Below are positions 26,573 through 35,567 of a DNA stretch of 64,000 bases, piece after piece. Positions within the stretch are counted from its first letter, which is position 1. Each line of letters begins with the position of its first letter. The notes beneath the pieces are model-generated. The model searched no databases. It worked only from the letters and a program-made list of their open reading frames with translations, and was not told where the DNA came from. Location of the stretch: NCBI RefSeq assembly GCF_011299555.1, contig NZ_CP049857.1, positions 2,666,001 to 2,730,000 on the forward strand. Direction: 5' to 3'. A program made the position numbers and the translations under genes. The stretch is from Dysgonomonas sp. HDW5A. GTDB taxonomy: Bacteria; Bacteroidota; Bacteroidia; Bacteroidales; Dysgonomonadaceae.

Positions 26573-27061
26573 ATGGAATTTTATTACAGCAAAAAGAAGA
26601 TCCTTCTCTCTCTTTGGATATCGGTTCTTGTTCTTATGATTTTGGTTCCGGTCAGTTTATACATTATTGATTATGCTAATAATACCAGAAATCCCGAAGC
26701 TCTGATAGTCATACCTTTATTATTCTTTTTTCCGGGTGCTGTCGTAGCTGCGATCTATTTATTAAAGTATATTTATCTTTTATTGATTCCCGAGAAACTA
26801 CTGCTGCGTATAGACGAGCAGGGCATTTTGCTGAATATGAATAAAACATGTCGTAAAGCGGGTTTCATTACATGGAAAGAAATAGCAAATATTATACATT
26901 CGACCGATAATATGAACAAACCCGCCATAAGGATCTCTTTGGCAGGTCATGTAAATGGAATGTATCAGTTTTATATTACTAAGCAAGACACTAAGAAGAT
27001 GGGCTTGCGTATGAATGAACTATTTGATGCTATAATTGCTTATTATAATGTAAATAAATAA
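26573..27061 (+). CDS. STM3941-like two-helix membrane protein
   Basis: A 162-aa inner-membrane protein. It opens with EFYYSKKKILLS, followed by TM helices at about 12-32 and 45-68 (LIVIPLLFFFPGAVVAAIYLL), then a cytosolic tail with IDEQGILLNM and GFITWKEIANI, as in the STM3941 family of unknown function. The tail resembles a small PH-like fold by its alternating strands, which is a guess. It is monocistronic and closed by a perfect bidirectional terminator shared with the facing GH3 gene. Confidence 0.65.
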   Translation: MEFYYSKKKILLSLWISVLVLMILVPVSLYIIDYANNTRNPEALIVIPLLFFFPGAVVAAIYLLKYIYLLLIPEKLLLRIDEQGILLNMNKTCRKAGFITWKEIANIIHSTDNMNKPAIRISLAGHVNGMYQFYITKQDTKKMGLRMNELFDAIIAYYNVNK

Positions 27062-27063
27062 AA

Positions 27064-27094
27064 AAAGAGGCTATCAAATAGCCTCTTTTTTTTA
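27064..27094. terminator. Bidirectional intrinsic terminator
   Basis: AAAGAGGCTAT, loop CAA, ATAGCCTCTTT, with a T run on the + side and an A run on the other. It separates the convergent STM3941-like gene and the GH3 gene, which ends at 27102. Confidence 0.9.
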
Positions 27095-27101
27095 TCGTAC
27101 A

Positions 27102-29927
27102 TCAACGTTTTATATTATCTAATTTAACCTCAGCAATAGATGCTTTGCCCGAAGTGATAGCAATGCGGACATCGCTGGCAATGGTTTTAGGAAAAGAATA
27201 AGTCGATAATTTTTCAGCTTCTTTTATCTCTCCTTTGTATACTGTAAGGAATTGACCTCCACCGCTTGATAATTGAATTTCGAATGCCGCAGGGTGTTCT
27301 ATTGCTTTCCAGTAAATACTCATTTTATCGGGTTGTGCATTTTCCTCCATCACAAAAGTCAGATAGTCGCCGCTTACACCATTCCACTCGGTATTATTGT
27401 TGTTATCCAATACCATTGCAACAGACTCGTTTACTCCGGCTATCTTCTTTTGAACCGTTTGTTCCCCATAAGCAGCTATTGTAAGAATATCTTTCAGACG
27501 GATGTCCTCGGACGAAGCCCCGATCATAATGCGGAAATCTCCCGGCTCTATGACCCAATTGTTATCTAAGTTTAGCAGCTCGAAATCACGAGGATATAAT
27601 GTAAACGAAACTTCTTTAGTCTCTCCGGCTTTTAGATGTACACGTTCAAAACCCCGAAGGTTTTTCTCGTATGTAGTTACCGAGCTAAGAATGTCGCGGG
27701 TATACAATTGTACCACCTCATCGCCGTCTCTATTGCCCGTATTGGTTATTTTACAGCGAACGGTAACTTCTTGTTTAGGGGTAGCTACAGCAGGTGAGAT
27801 TGATAAATCTGAGTATTTGAATGTAGTATAACTCAATCCATACCCGAAGGGATATAAAGCACCATTTACCCTGCTCATATTACCTTGCATACCTACCGTT
27901 TTGCCTCCATCAACTTGAGAAGCTGGTTTTGCGGGAAAGTTGAAAGGTATTTGTCCTACTGTTTTAGGAAATGTCACAGTCAATTTACCTCCCGGATTAT
28001 AATCGCCGAAAAGCACATCGGCAATGGCTGTCCCACCTTGCGATCCGGGATACCAAGCTTCTAAAATGGCAGGAACATATTTATCCGCCCAGTTGATAGA
28101 ATTGGGGCGTCCGTTTATCATTATCAAAATAACAGGCTTTCCTGTAGCTTGTACAGCTTGCAACAGATTGAGTTGTCGTCCCGGTAAATCGAGGCTTGAG
28201 CGTGATTTGTTTTCACCGCAAGTCCTGTTGTTGCCTCCTAATACTACTATGGCAACATCACTTTTCAAAGCATTGGCAACCGCTTTGTCTATTTCAGCTT
28301 GTTCGTCAGAAGTTAGCGGACTCGGTAAAATCTCCGATTCGGGCCAGTTAGCATCTACCAGATCACAACCTTTAGTATAAAGAATTTCGGTGTTTTTGCC
28401 TACTTTATCTGTGATACCATCTAATACCGATGAAACCTCCACAGCCAAAGGTCCATAGTGAGTCAAGGCATACGAAGCATCATCGGCATTAGGTCCGCAA
28501 ATACTAATTGTTTTTATCTTGTCTTTTGATAAGGGCAGCGTATTGTTTTCATTTTTAAGTAACACAAGAGATTCGCGTGATGCCTGTAATGCTATCTGCT
28601 GATTTTCTAAGCTGTTTACTTCTTTATCGGCAGCCTTTAAATCCATCTGATAAGGTGCATCGAATAATCCTACTAAGAATTTAACCCGAAGAATATCACG
28701 CACACGGTCGTCAATAGTTTCCATACTGATACCTCCCTCATGAATCAATTCTCTAAGGGGCAATACATACGAATCGGGTGAACGGAATGTACAACGCACA
28801 TTTAAACCGGCTTCTACCGATTGACGTACCGATTCTTTCATATCGGCAGATGTACCGTGTTTAGAGTGCAGATACTCAACGGCATCACTATCCGAAACTA
28901 CATATCCTTTAAATCCCATCTCTTTACGCAGAACCGTTGTGAGCCAATAGTAGCTGCTTTGTATCGGGAAACCGTCGTAATCGTTGTAAGAACTCATTAC
29001 ACCTAACGAGCCTGCTTCTTTTATAACCCGTTTCCAAGGGTATACATGTATGTTCTCGACTTCTCGGGGCGACATTTGAGGGTCTACACGAGCCATACCC
29101 TCACGTCCGCCTTTGTTATTACTGTATGCAATATAATGTTTGGCAGTAGATGCTACCTGATAATCTTTTTGTACACCTTTTGTCATGGCGATACCCAGTT
29201 CGGCTACCAGATAAGGACTTTCGCCATATACCTCTTCGTAACGTCCCCAACGCTGATCGCGTCCCACATCCAATATGGGAGCATATATGTTTGTGTAGCC
29301 AAGTAAACGACCTTCACGCCCTGTAATGTATCCAACTTTATTAACCAGATCCCTGTTCCATGTATGTCCCAATCCCAACTGAGTCGGGAAGTTCGTGGCT
29401 ATGTAGCTTTCTACACCTCTGATACCTTCGTTAGTGAAATCTGTAGGAATGCCCAATCGTGTTTCTTCAATAAAAAATCGTTGTACCTCATTCAATGCCC
29501 ATGCATGACGAGAGGCAGGCCATACAAACGGATTGTCGGATGGAGGTAAGCCCCATTGCTGAAACCCGTTGAGGTGTTCGTCAATAGCTCCCATACCGTC
29601 TTTCCAAAGCTTGTTTTTCCAATCGGCAGTAGGCAGGTCGTCGGCTAGAACCCGTTTATAACCGTACAGAGTAACCATTTGACAGGTTTTTTCATCCACA
29701 TTCATCTGGCTCAGAAGGTCTTCGATACGTGCCTCTATTGTTGCAGACGGATCTTCATATACATCCATCTTTCCGTTTTTGTTGAAGTCGATCCACCCTT
29801 TGTGGTAGATAGAGTTTTTAGGTAACTGATAGGTTACTAAATCTTTTGCAGGTGGTATGCGAGGGTCTTGCTGAGCTGCTGCAAATAGACTAAGGCTTAA
29901 TAAGCTATACGTTAATAAATATCTCAT
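27102..29927 (-). CDS. GH3 family beta-glycosidase with C-terminal discoidin-like domain
   Basis: A 941-aa exported enzyme. Signal peptide (1-18), then the GH3 N-terminal (beta/alpha)8 domain with IRGVESYIATNFPTQLGLG, WGRYEEVYGESPYLVAELG and the nucleophile motif VVSDSDAVEYLHSKHG near residue 345. The alpha/beta sandwich domain (ISICGPNADDASYALTHYGP, VVLGGNNRTCGENKSRSSLD) and an Fn3-like domain (TNTGNRDGDEVVQLY) follow. An extra beta domain of about 120 residues at the end (VLDNNNNTEWNGVSGDYLTF) looks like an F5/8 C-type binding module. The nearest types are exo-acting beta-xylosidases or beta-glucosidases. It is the last gene of the minus-strand PUL. Confidence 0.9.
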   Translation of the reverse strand: MRYLLTYSLLSLSLFAAAQQDPRIPPAKDLVTYQLPKNSIYHKGWIDFNKNGKMDVYEDPSATIEARIEDLLSQMNVDEKTCQMVTLYGYKRVLADDLPTADWKNKLWKDGMGAIDEHLNGFQQWGLPPSDNPFVWPASRHAWALNEVQRFFIEETRLGIPTDFTNEGIRGVESYIATNFPTQLGLGHTWNRDLVNKVGYITGREGRLLGYTNIYAPILDVGRDQRWGRYEEVYGESPYLVAELGIAMTKGVQKDYQVASTAKHYIAYSNNKGGREGMARVDPQMSPREVENIHVYPWKRVIKEAGSLGVMSSYNDYDGFPIQSSYYWLTTVLRKEMGFKGYVVSDSDAVEYLHSKHGTSADMKESVRQSVEAGLNVRCTFRSPDSYVLPLRELIHEGGISMETIDDRVRDILRVKFLVGLFDAPYQMDLKAADKEVNSLENQQIALQASRESLVLLKNENNTLPLSKDKIKTISICGPNADDASYALTHYGPLAVEVSSVLDGITDKVGKNTEILYTKGCDLVDANWPESEILPSPLTSDEQAEIDKAVANALKSDVAIVVLGGNNRTCGENKSRSSLDLPGRQLNLLQAVQATGKPVILIMINGRPNSINWADKYVPAILEAWYPGSQGGTAIADVLFGDYNPGGKLTVTFPKTVGQIPFNFPAKPASQVDGGKTVGMQGNMSRVNGALYPFGYGLSYTTFKYSDLSISPAVATPKQEVTVRCKITNTGNRDGDEVVQLYTRDILSSVTTYEKNLRGFERVHLKAGETKEVSFTLYPRDFELLNLDNNWVIEPGDFRIMIGASSEDIRLKDILTIAAYGEQTVQKKIAGVNESVAMVLDNNNNTEWNGVSGDYLTFVMEENAQPDKMSIYWKAIEHPAAFEIQLSSGGGQFLTVYKGEIKEAEKLSTYSFPKTIASDVRIAITSGKASIAEVKLDNIKR

Positions 29928-29940
29928 AAGTTATAATTTA

Positions 29941-29953
29941 AGGTCGAAGACCT
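29941..29953. repeat. Short palindrome AGGTC-GAA-GACCT overlapping a stop codon
   Basis: A perfect member of the short palindrome family in the 24-bp gap between the lyase-like and GH3 genes; its right arm overlaps the stop codon of the lyase-like gene at 29952. Confidence 0.55.
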
Positions 29954-31880
29954 ATTTGTTACTTTTCTTAATCACAAAAGAGTACTTTCCTTTTTTTGCT
30001 GTGTTATTAGCATGAAGAGATACCCTGTATATTTTCTGTCCCCATACATTGGAGAGGCGGGGATCGTCTAAGGTGATAGTTTCTATACTTGGAGTAAAGC
30101 CCTTTTTATCATATTCTAAAATAGCTTTCTGTCCATTGACATGTATATACACTTCGCCAAGAGTATCTATGTTGATGTCTCCCCATGTCAGGAAGTTAAC
30201 CTGATTATTTTGCATCGCTTCTTTCAAGTCGAAAGAATCTTCAATATTGAGTATTCCGTTTTTCAGCCTGTAAGAGCGTATCCACTGTTTTACTTGTGCA
30301 GTCTCGGGATAAGCTTTGGATATGTCTGCCGAAAAAGTACTGCTCTTGGGATTAAAGATAACGTTGGTTGCCTTGTATTGTGATCCGAATGCCTGAGGTA
30401 CTTCATTAATTACAGGAAGGTTATGGTAGTTACTTTGCATAGTCCATATAGAGTACCTTTCGTTACTGAATGTTTGCCTTGTATATGTACCTACTCCTGC
30501 ATCTATAATTATGGGCGTATTATTCATATAAAGAGAGAATGTACCTATGTCGTTATGATTATGGCTTTCATTGTTATAGCCCCCTTTAGTTGCTAAAAAT
30601 AATCCAGCCTTATCTTTTATATAGCAAAATTCTGTTTCAGGATACCAGGTATAATCAGGAGTATTATACATTGGTTTTTGGTCATTCAGTTCGTTTCTGT
30701 AGAGCAGGGTCTGTAAGGCTCTGAAAATATCGATATCCGCTTTGAAGGTCGAAGGTTCCTGTTTTTCGAGATAAGCTGCAAATTGCATCATCTCGGTACT
30801 GTTTACAGCTTTTCCGTATCTGTAAATTAATTGTGCATTTCCTCCGCCTTTTGCCGAAGCATCTGCAAAGTTGACAAGCCATCCGTCACCTACGTACGAT
30901 CTCGAAATATACTCGCCCATATTGCGGATGATAGGTTCGTCGAATATCGAAACTTGCCCGTTGGTTACATTGCTAAGCAGTTGCAGGTAATCGTACATCT
31001 TACCGGCAGCATGTCCCCAATACGAAGGCCCTTCCTCACATCCTCCGTCGGAGTGGGTATAGTTGATAAATTTATCGACCGATTGCATGGTTCGGTATAC
31101 GGCTTTAGCCAGTTTATCCTTATCATTTTCGAGAAGCATAAAGCATTGCAATACATTGAAGTTGCACCACGGATTCCAGTTGTTTACCATGCCTCCCGGT
31201 TTCAGGTTGAATGCCATCCACCAGAAACGATCTTCATTCATATATGGATCGAGTGTGCGTTTTTTCAATTCGTAATACAAACGTTTCGAAATAGCCGGGT
31301 CTACCTTATCAAATTCGTTATTAAAGAAATAATACGTCCAGGCTAATGCCGAACTGAGGTTGCCCGATCCTAAGTCAATAACCTGTTCTGTATAATCGGG
31401 TAGGATTCTTTTGGAGTGCTGTGCTGTAAGATGGGCTGATAATACCCATGAAGTCATTTCGCACGACTGAAAAACGCCATTGATAAGTTGATCCGTAAAT
31501 CGTCCTTTTCCTTCTGCCAGTTCAGCCATAAGTAAAGCTACTATAGCTTGATTATTCTTATTATAGGGGCTTTGCATGATTTCGCGGTTACCCGATCTTT
31601 CATATTCCAGATAATCGGTAGCCTTTACCACTTGCCATTGATAATTGAGATACTTTTCTCCTTCCTTTATCACGTCGGCTTTTGAATTTCCCAATAAATT
31701 ATCCCAACCTTTTCTGTCGTTGTATTGAGGATAGGGAACCCATTGCTGATTCATAATCAGCATAGATTTCAGGTTTTCGATGTCGGTCTTTTTTACAAGC
31801 AGGTTTTTCTCGGTATAAGCAAACATATTTACTGTCAGGAACAGCAAAAGGATGACGATAAGGTGTTTATTGTTTTTCAT
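29952..31880 (-). CDS. Heparinase II/III-like polysaccharide lyase
   Basis: A 642-aa exported protein. After the signal peptide (1-21) an (alpha/alpha) toroid of about 340 residues contains NKNNQAIVALLMAEL, EMTSWVLSAHLTAQHSKR, WNPWCNFNVLQCFMLLEND and SDGGCEEGPSYWGHAAGKMYDY. The heparinase II/III domain starts around residue 420 and holds NESHNHNDIGTFSLYMN (His 440 and 442) and IIDAGVGTYTRQTFSNERY. Relatives break uronic-acid linkages by beta-elimination, as in heparin, heparan, alginate or similar polymers. With the sulfatase next door a sulfated uronan is likely. The polymer cannot be named from sequence. Confidence 0.85.
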   Translation of the reverse strand: MKNNKHLIVILLLFLTVNMFAYTEKNLLVKKTDIENLKSMLIMNQQWVPYPQYNDRKGWDNLLGNSKADVIKEGEKYLNYQWQVVKATDYLEYERSGNREIMQSPYNKNNQAIVALLMAELAEGKGRFTDQLINGVFQSCEMTSWVLSAHLTAQHSKRILPDYTEQVIDLGSGNLSSALAWTYYFFNNEFDKVDPAISKRLYYELKKRTLDPYMNEDRFWWMAFNLKPGGMVNNWNPWCNFNVLQCFMLLENDKDKLAKAVYRTMQSVDKFINYTHSDGGCEEGPSYWGHAAGKMYDYLQLLSNVTNGQVSIFDEPIIRNMGEYISRSYVGDGWLVNFADASAKGGGNAQLIYRYGKAVNSTEMMQFAAYLEKQEPSTFKADIDIFRALQTLLYRNELNDQKPMYNTPDYTWYPETEFCYIKDKAGLFLATKGGYNNESHNHNDIGTFSLYMNNTPIIIDAGVGTYTRQTFSNERYSIWTMQSNYHNLPVINEVPQAFGSQYKATNVIFNPKSSTFSADISKAYPETAQVKQWIRSYRLKNGILNIEDSFDLKEAMQNNQVNFLTWGDINIDTLGEVYIHVNGQKAILEYDKKGFTPSIETITLDDPRLSNVWGQKIYRVSLHANNTAKKGKYSFVIKKSNK

Positions 31881-31893
31881 AGTATTCGATTTA

Positions 31894-31906
31894 AGGTTTT
31901 CGATCT
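31894..31906. repeat. Degenerate copy of the short palindrome
   Basis: AGGTTTTCGATCT followed by ATT, in the gap between the sulfatase and lyase-like genes. It matches the family only loosely, so it is the weakest copy. Confidence 0.3.
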
Positions 31907-31996
31907 ATTGGTTGGTTGTAGAATTAAATATTTCCTTTATTTACTTTCTGCAAGATTCTGATGATCTTAATCGTGTTGTTCCTGATTGCTTAATTG

Positions 31997-33559
31997 TTAT
32001 TTAGCTTTACTGTAAGGAATTCTGTCTTGTAGAATTTCTTCTTTAAACCACGGGTCGTTTGCCTGCTTCAATAATCTGGCCATTTCATAGGTAAGTTGGT
32101 CTACAATGTCCTTATTCTTTTCCGGAGATAAATTCTTCAACTGATAAGGGTCGTTCACATTGTCAAACAGTAAGGTTTCTTTCAGTGTTTTATTCTTTTT
32201 ATCGATGGTGAATGTAAGTGTATACTGATCGGTAATAATTCCTCTCGATACAGGAAAATAGGAAATAACTTTACCTTCCTCGTTTTTATCTCCATCTGCA
32301 TTTTTTATGTATAAGGCTCCTTTGGGGCGGTAATTGTTTTCCGATTTCCCGAAAAATATATTCGAATGATTCAAGCCTTCTACCGTTGAGGGTATTTGAT
32401 TTCCCAGTCCGCATAATCCCAAAAGAGTGGGCATTATATCGGGTGATGACAACAGTAAATTATCTACCCGAGGTTTTATTTTCTCCGGATATCGAATCAG
32501 GAAAGGTACATTAACCGCTTCGTTGTATGGCGAATTTTTAGGATCTTCGATTCCCTGACTGCACATGGTTTCTCCGTGATCTGACGTGAATACTACGATG
32601 GTATTCTTATCCAGACCCTGATCTTTGAGTGCTTGAAGTATGCGTCCAAACTCTCTATCGACACCTGTTACCGAAGCAAAATAGTAGGGTGCTGATCGGG
32701 TCTTTTTCATTTTCAAGTCTACATTTGGACGAATGAGAAGTTCATCAATCGGTTTATCTTTATACAGGTTGTAATCCTCTTCCATACAATCCTCTAACGA
32801 TCCGTAAGGACTGTGTGGCGGATTCATACTTATCACCATAAAGAATGGTTTCTTGGGATCGCGTACTCCATCTTTATTTTGCAAATAAGCAATAGCCATA
32901 TCTGCCTCATGTATGGGCGACCACTGATTTATGTCGTGTCTTTTGCCTTGAGTATCCCAGTAATGAGGGTGTTTGTGTACATCGAAAGTTCCGTACGAAT
33001 ACCAATAGTTGAATCCGTGTCGTCTTTCGGGTGGGGTATAAGCATCCCATGCCGGTTGTTTATCTTCTACATAATGCCCCGGATTGGCAGGGTCATTTGG
33101 AGTAGGGTAGTCTGCATGAAGTTTACCGATGTATGCACAATCGTATCCGGCCATGCTGAAAACATCGCTTATGTTGTTGGTCTCTGTTTTGAGACTGCTG
33201 ATGGGTCGGTTTGAGTTGCAATTGAGTGTTACTCCACTGTTTTCGGGATACATTCCTGTGAGGAACATTCCCCTGTGAGGACTACTGAGCGGGCAATTGC
33301 TGATGGCAGATGATAATACAAGTGATTCGTCTGCGAATTGATTTAGATTGGGTGTATGTACCGGATCACCCGTGAAATTTACTTTGTCATTATATCCCTG
33401 CTTGCTCCAGAATTCCATAGCGTGATTGCGCATCTGGTCGGGAAATATATAGATGACGTTGGGACGTGTAGGTTCGGTACTAACCTTTTCGGACTTACAA
33501 CTGATTAAAGAGAGTAAACTTAATCCTCCTAAAACGATATTAATATTTTTTCTCTTCAT
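31997..33559 (-). CDS. Serine-type S1 family sulfatase, lipoprotein
   Basis: A 520-aa lipoprotein (LSLLSLISC, Cys 21). The alkaline-phosphatase-like sulfatase fold starts at RPNVIYIFPDQMRNHAMEF (metal-binding Asp). The maturation motif reads SSPHRGMFLTG: Ser 92 occupies the formylglycine position of the [CS]-x-P-x-R signature, so an anaerobic sulfatase-maturing enzyme would be needed; none is in the window. Further motifs are AYIGKLHADYP, GVDREFGRILQAL and VVFTSDHGETMCSQG (second metal site). It removes sulfate esters from the PUL's glycan. It follows susD and precedes the lyase-like gene. A Cys at residue 89 is three residues upstream of the motif and does not fit it. Confidence 0.93.
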   Translation of the reverse strand: MKRKNINIVLGGLSLLSLISCKSEKVSTEPTRPNVIYIFPDQMRNHAMEFWSKQGYNDKVNFTGDPVHTPNLNQFADESLVLSSAISNCPLSSPHRGMFLTGMYPENSGVTLNCNSNRPISSLKTETNNISDVFSMAGYDCAYIGKLHADYPTPNDPANPGHYVEDKQPAWDAYTPPERRHGFNYWYSYGTFDVHKHPHYWDTQGKRHDINQWSPIHEADMAIAYLQNKDGVRDPKKPFFMVISMNPPHSPYGSLEDCMEEDYNLYKDKPIDELLIRPNVDLKMKKTRSAPYYFASVTGVDREFGRILQALKDQGLDKNTIVVFTSDHGETMCSQGIEDPKNSPYNEAVNVPFLIRYPEKIKPRVDNLLLSSPDIMPTLLGLCGLGNQIPSTVEGLNHSNIFFGKSENNYRPKGALYIKNADGDKNEEGKVISYFPVSRGIITDQYTLTFTIDKKNKTLKETLLFDNVNDPYQLKNLSPEKNKDIVDQLTYEMARLLKQANDPWFKEEILQDRIPYSKAK

Positions 33560-33706
33560 AATTGTTCTTTTAATTAAAAAGCAATAACCGGATATTCTCT
33601 AAGGGTTTATCTTGGGATGCTTTTATTTGTTTACAATAGTTTTTTACGGCAATTAAATATTGCTGTTGTATGATATGTCAGGAAAATAAAATCTTGGTGA
33701 TTTAAA

Positions 33707-33744
33707 TAAACTATATGGGCTGAAAGATGTGCCCATATAGTTTA
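33707..33744 (-). terminator. Perfect hairpin after susD (attenuator candidate)
   Basis: A 14-bp perfect stem TAAACTATATGGGC / GCCCATATAGTTTA with a 10-base loop lies in the 242-bp gap between susD and the sulfatase. On the minus strand it is followed by an AT-rich TTTAAATC stretch rather than a pure T run. It could lower expression of the enzymes relative to susCD. Confidence 0.55.
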
Positions 33745-33801
33745 TGGAAATAAATAAAATGTGTTTTTCAAGTATTCAGATATTTTGTAAATCTTATCTT
33801 T

Positions 33802-35547
33802 TTAGTCCCATCCGGGGTTATTAACCAGATTTGGATTTATATCCATTTCCTCTCCGGGTATAGGCCATAACATATCTCTGTCGGTAAACTCTTTGGTCAA
33901 TAATCTCTTTCCGGTAAAGCCATAAACATTTCCGGGAATAAGAGTTTTGGCTAACTTCCAACGGCGAAGATCGTCCCAGCGATGTCCTTCGGCTGCCAGT
34001 TCTATTGCTCTTTCGTGTTGAATTCTGTCAAATACTTCATCTTTGTTTGATGCTTTTAACCATGCGGGTCCACTGTTGATAGCAGGCATATTGACTGATG
34101 GGCGTTGACGTACTTTATTTATATATTCTACAGCGATTGACTGTTTTCCCAGTTCGTTTTGACATTCTGCATACATTAAATAGACATCTGCCAAGCGGAT
34201 TAATGGAAAGTTAATAGGTGTATGTGCTCTGTTGTTTATACCTCCACTCATGTTACCTTCGGCTACAAACTTCCTGAATACATAACTTTCGGTATATGCA
34301 CCGTTTATCCGAATAAAGCCATTCGACTCGTTAGGAGCCACATTACGAGCTACCACAAATTCGCATTCTTTTGCAGCATTGCTAACCCAGCCGTTATATT
34401 TGGTATATGGTAAAAGAACGGTAACAGCCATACGGGGATCTCTGTCTTGGTACATTGATAGCAGAATATTTTTATTCTTAGCATAAGTTTCAACAACCTT
34501 TCCGTCTTTACTTAAAGTACTTACAAAAGTTTCGTCTTTAACCGTTGTTCCGGTACTAAATCCGGGTATATATTCGTCCCAGTTAAATTTCTTACCATCC
34601 TTCAATTCATATTCGTCAACAAGTTTTACCGATGGCATGACATTATTCCAGCAACTACCAAATGTACTGCGGGTTCCCATATAGAAAGTCATAGGCATAC
34701 CATAATCCATACCTACACCACCTGCATTTTGTATGGCAAAGATCATCTCGCTTGACTCATCTCCTACGGGTTTAAACAAATCTGCATAGCTGTTATACAG
34801 TTTGTATCCATAACCTTTTCCTCTAGGATCATTCATTACTTCTTCGAAGTCCTGAGAAGCTTTTTGATACTCTTTGGTGTATAAGTAAACCTTTCCGCGT
34901 AGTGCATAAACGGCTCCTAATGTAGCACGTCCTGTATTCGCTGTTTCCCATTTAACGGGCATCGCTTCACTGGTTATAACTTCGGTCAGGTCTTTTATGA
35001 TGAAATCAACAGTTTCTTTGTCCGTATTACGAGGTTTCAGTAAAGTATTGTAATCTGTCGACTGATTTATGGTTTCATCATATAAAGGAACACCTCCATA
35101 CAGATTATATAGCTGGAAATAAAACACAGCACGTAAAAACTTAGCTTCTGCTATATACTTATTTTTAGCTTCGGCACTAATTGTTGTGTTTTCAGATATT
35201 TTCCGAATGGCCAGATTGGAGCGCATTACACCGTCGTATAACGACTTCCACGATTTTTTAATTAGTTCTGTACGACCAGTATAGGTTCCTAATAAAACTG
35301 GTCCATAGCCTTGGTTATCATAACCGATACCCATATCAGAGATATTGTCGATCGCAAATTTTAACCCAAATGCGTTATCTTCTCTTAATGCTGCATATAC
35401 CCCCATCATACCTTGGTTTATTTGGGTCTCATTCTTCCAGAATGTGCTTTCACCCACCTGATCGTAGGGATATCTGTCTAAATCATAACATCCGCTGAAT
35501 GTTACAATTGCAATACATGCTGTTATAAATATTTTATACTTATTCAT
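33802..35547 (-). CDS. susD-like: SusD/RagB family outer-membrane glycan-binding lipoprotein
   Basis: A 581-aa surface lipoprotein (VTFSGCYDLDRYP, Cys 20). The family layout is clear: TFWKNETQINQGMMGVYAALRED near the start, TPR-type helices (AEAKFLRAVFYFQLYNLYGGVPLYDETI, YALRGKVYLYTKEYQKASQDFEEVM), and the closing PLIRLADVYLMYAECQNELGK plus HERAIELAAEGHRWDDLRRWKLA. It captures the glycan and closes over the SusC barrel. It lies 20 bp downstream of the SusC gene on the same strand. The presumed ligand is the sulfated glycan suggested by the downstream enzymes. Confidence 0.96.
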   Translation of the reverse strand: MNKYKIFITACIAIVTFSGCYDLDRYPYDQVGESTFWKNETQINQGMMGVYAALREDNAFGLKFAIDNISDMGIGYDNQGYGPVLLGTYTGRTELIKKSWKSLYDGVMRSNLAIRKISENTTISAEAKNKYIAEAKFLRAVFYFQLYNLYGGVPLYDETINQSTDYNTLLKPRNTDKETVDFIIKDLTEVITSEAMPVKWETANTGRATLGAVYALRGKVYLYTKEYQKASQDFEEVMNDPRGKGYGYKLYNSYADLFKPVGDESSEMIFAIQNAGGVGMDYGMPMTFYMGTRSTFGSCWNNVMPSVKLVDEYELKDGKKFNWDEYIPGFSTGTTVKDETFVSTLSKDGKVVETYAKNKNILLSMYQDRDPRMAVTVLLPYTKYNGWVSNAAKECEFVVARNVAPNESNGFIRINGAYTESYVFRKFVAEGNMSGGINNRAHTPINFPLIRLADVYLMYAECQNELGKQSIAVEYINKVRQRPSVNMPAINSGPAWLKASNKDEVFDRIQHERAIELAAEGHRWDDLRRWKLAKTLIPGNVYGFTGKRLLTKEFTDRDMLWPIPGEEMDINPNLVNNPGWD

Positions 35548-35567
35548 ATTCGTTTTTGTTTAAGATG

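Noticed and set aside
30831-31346. 171-codon + strand frame
   Set aside because: Antisense to the heparinase II/III-like gene and without motifs.
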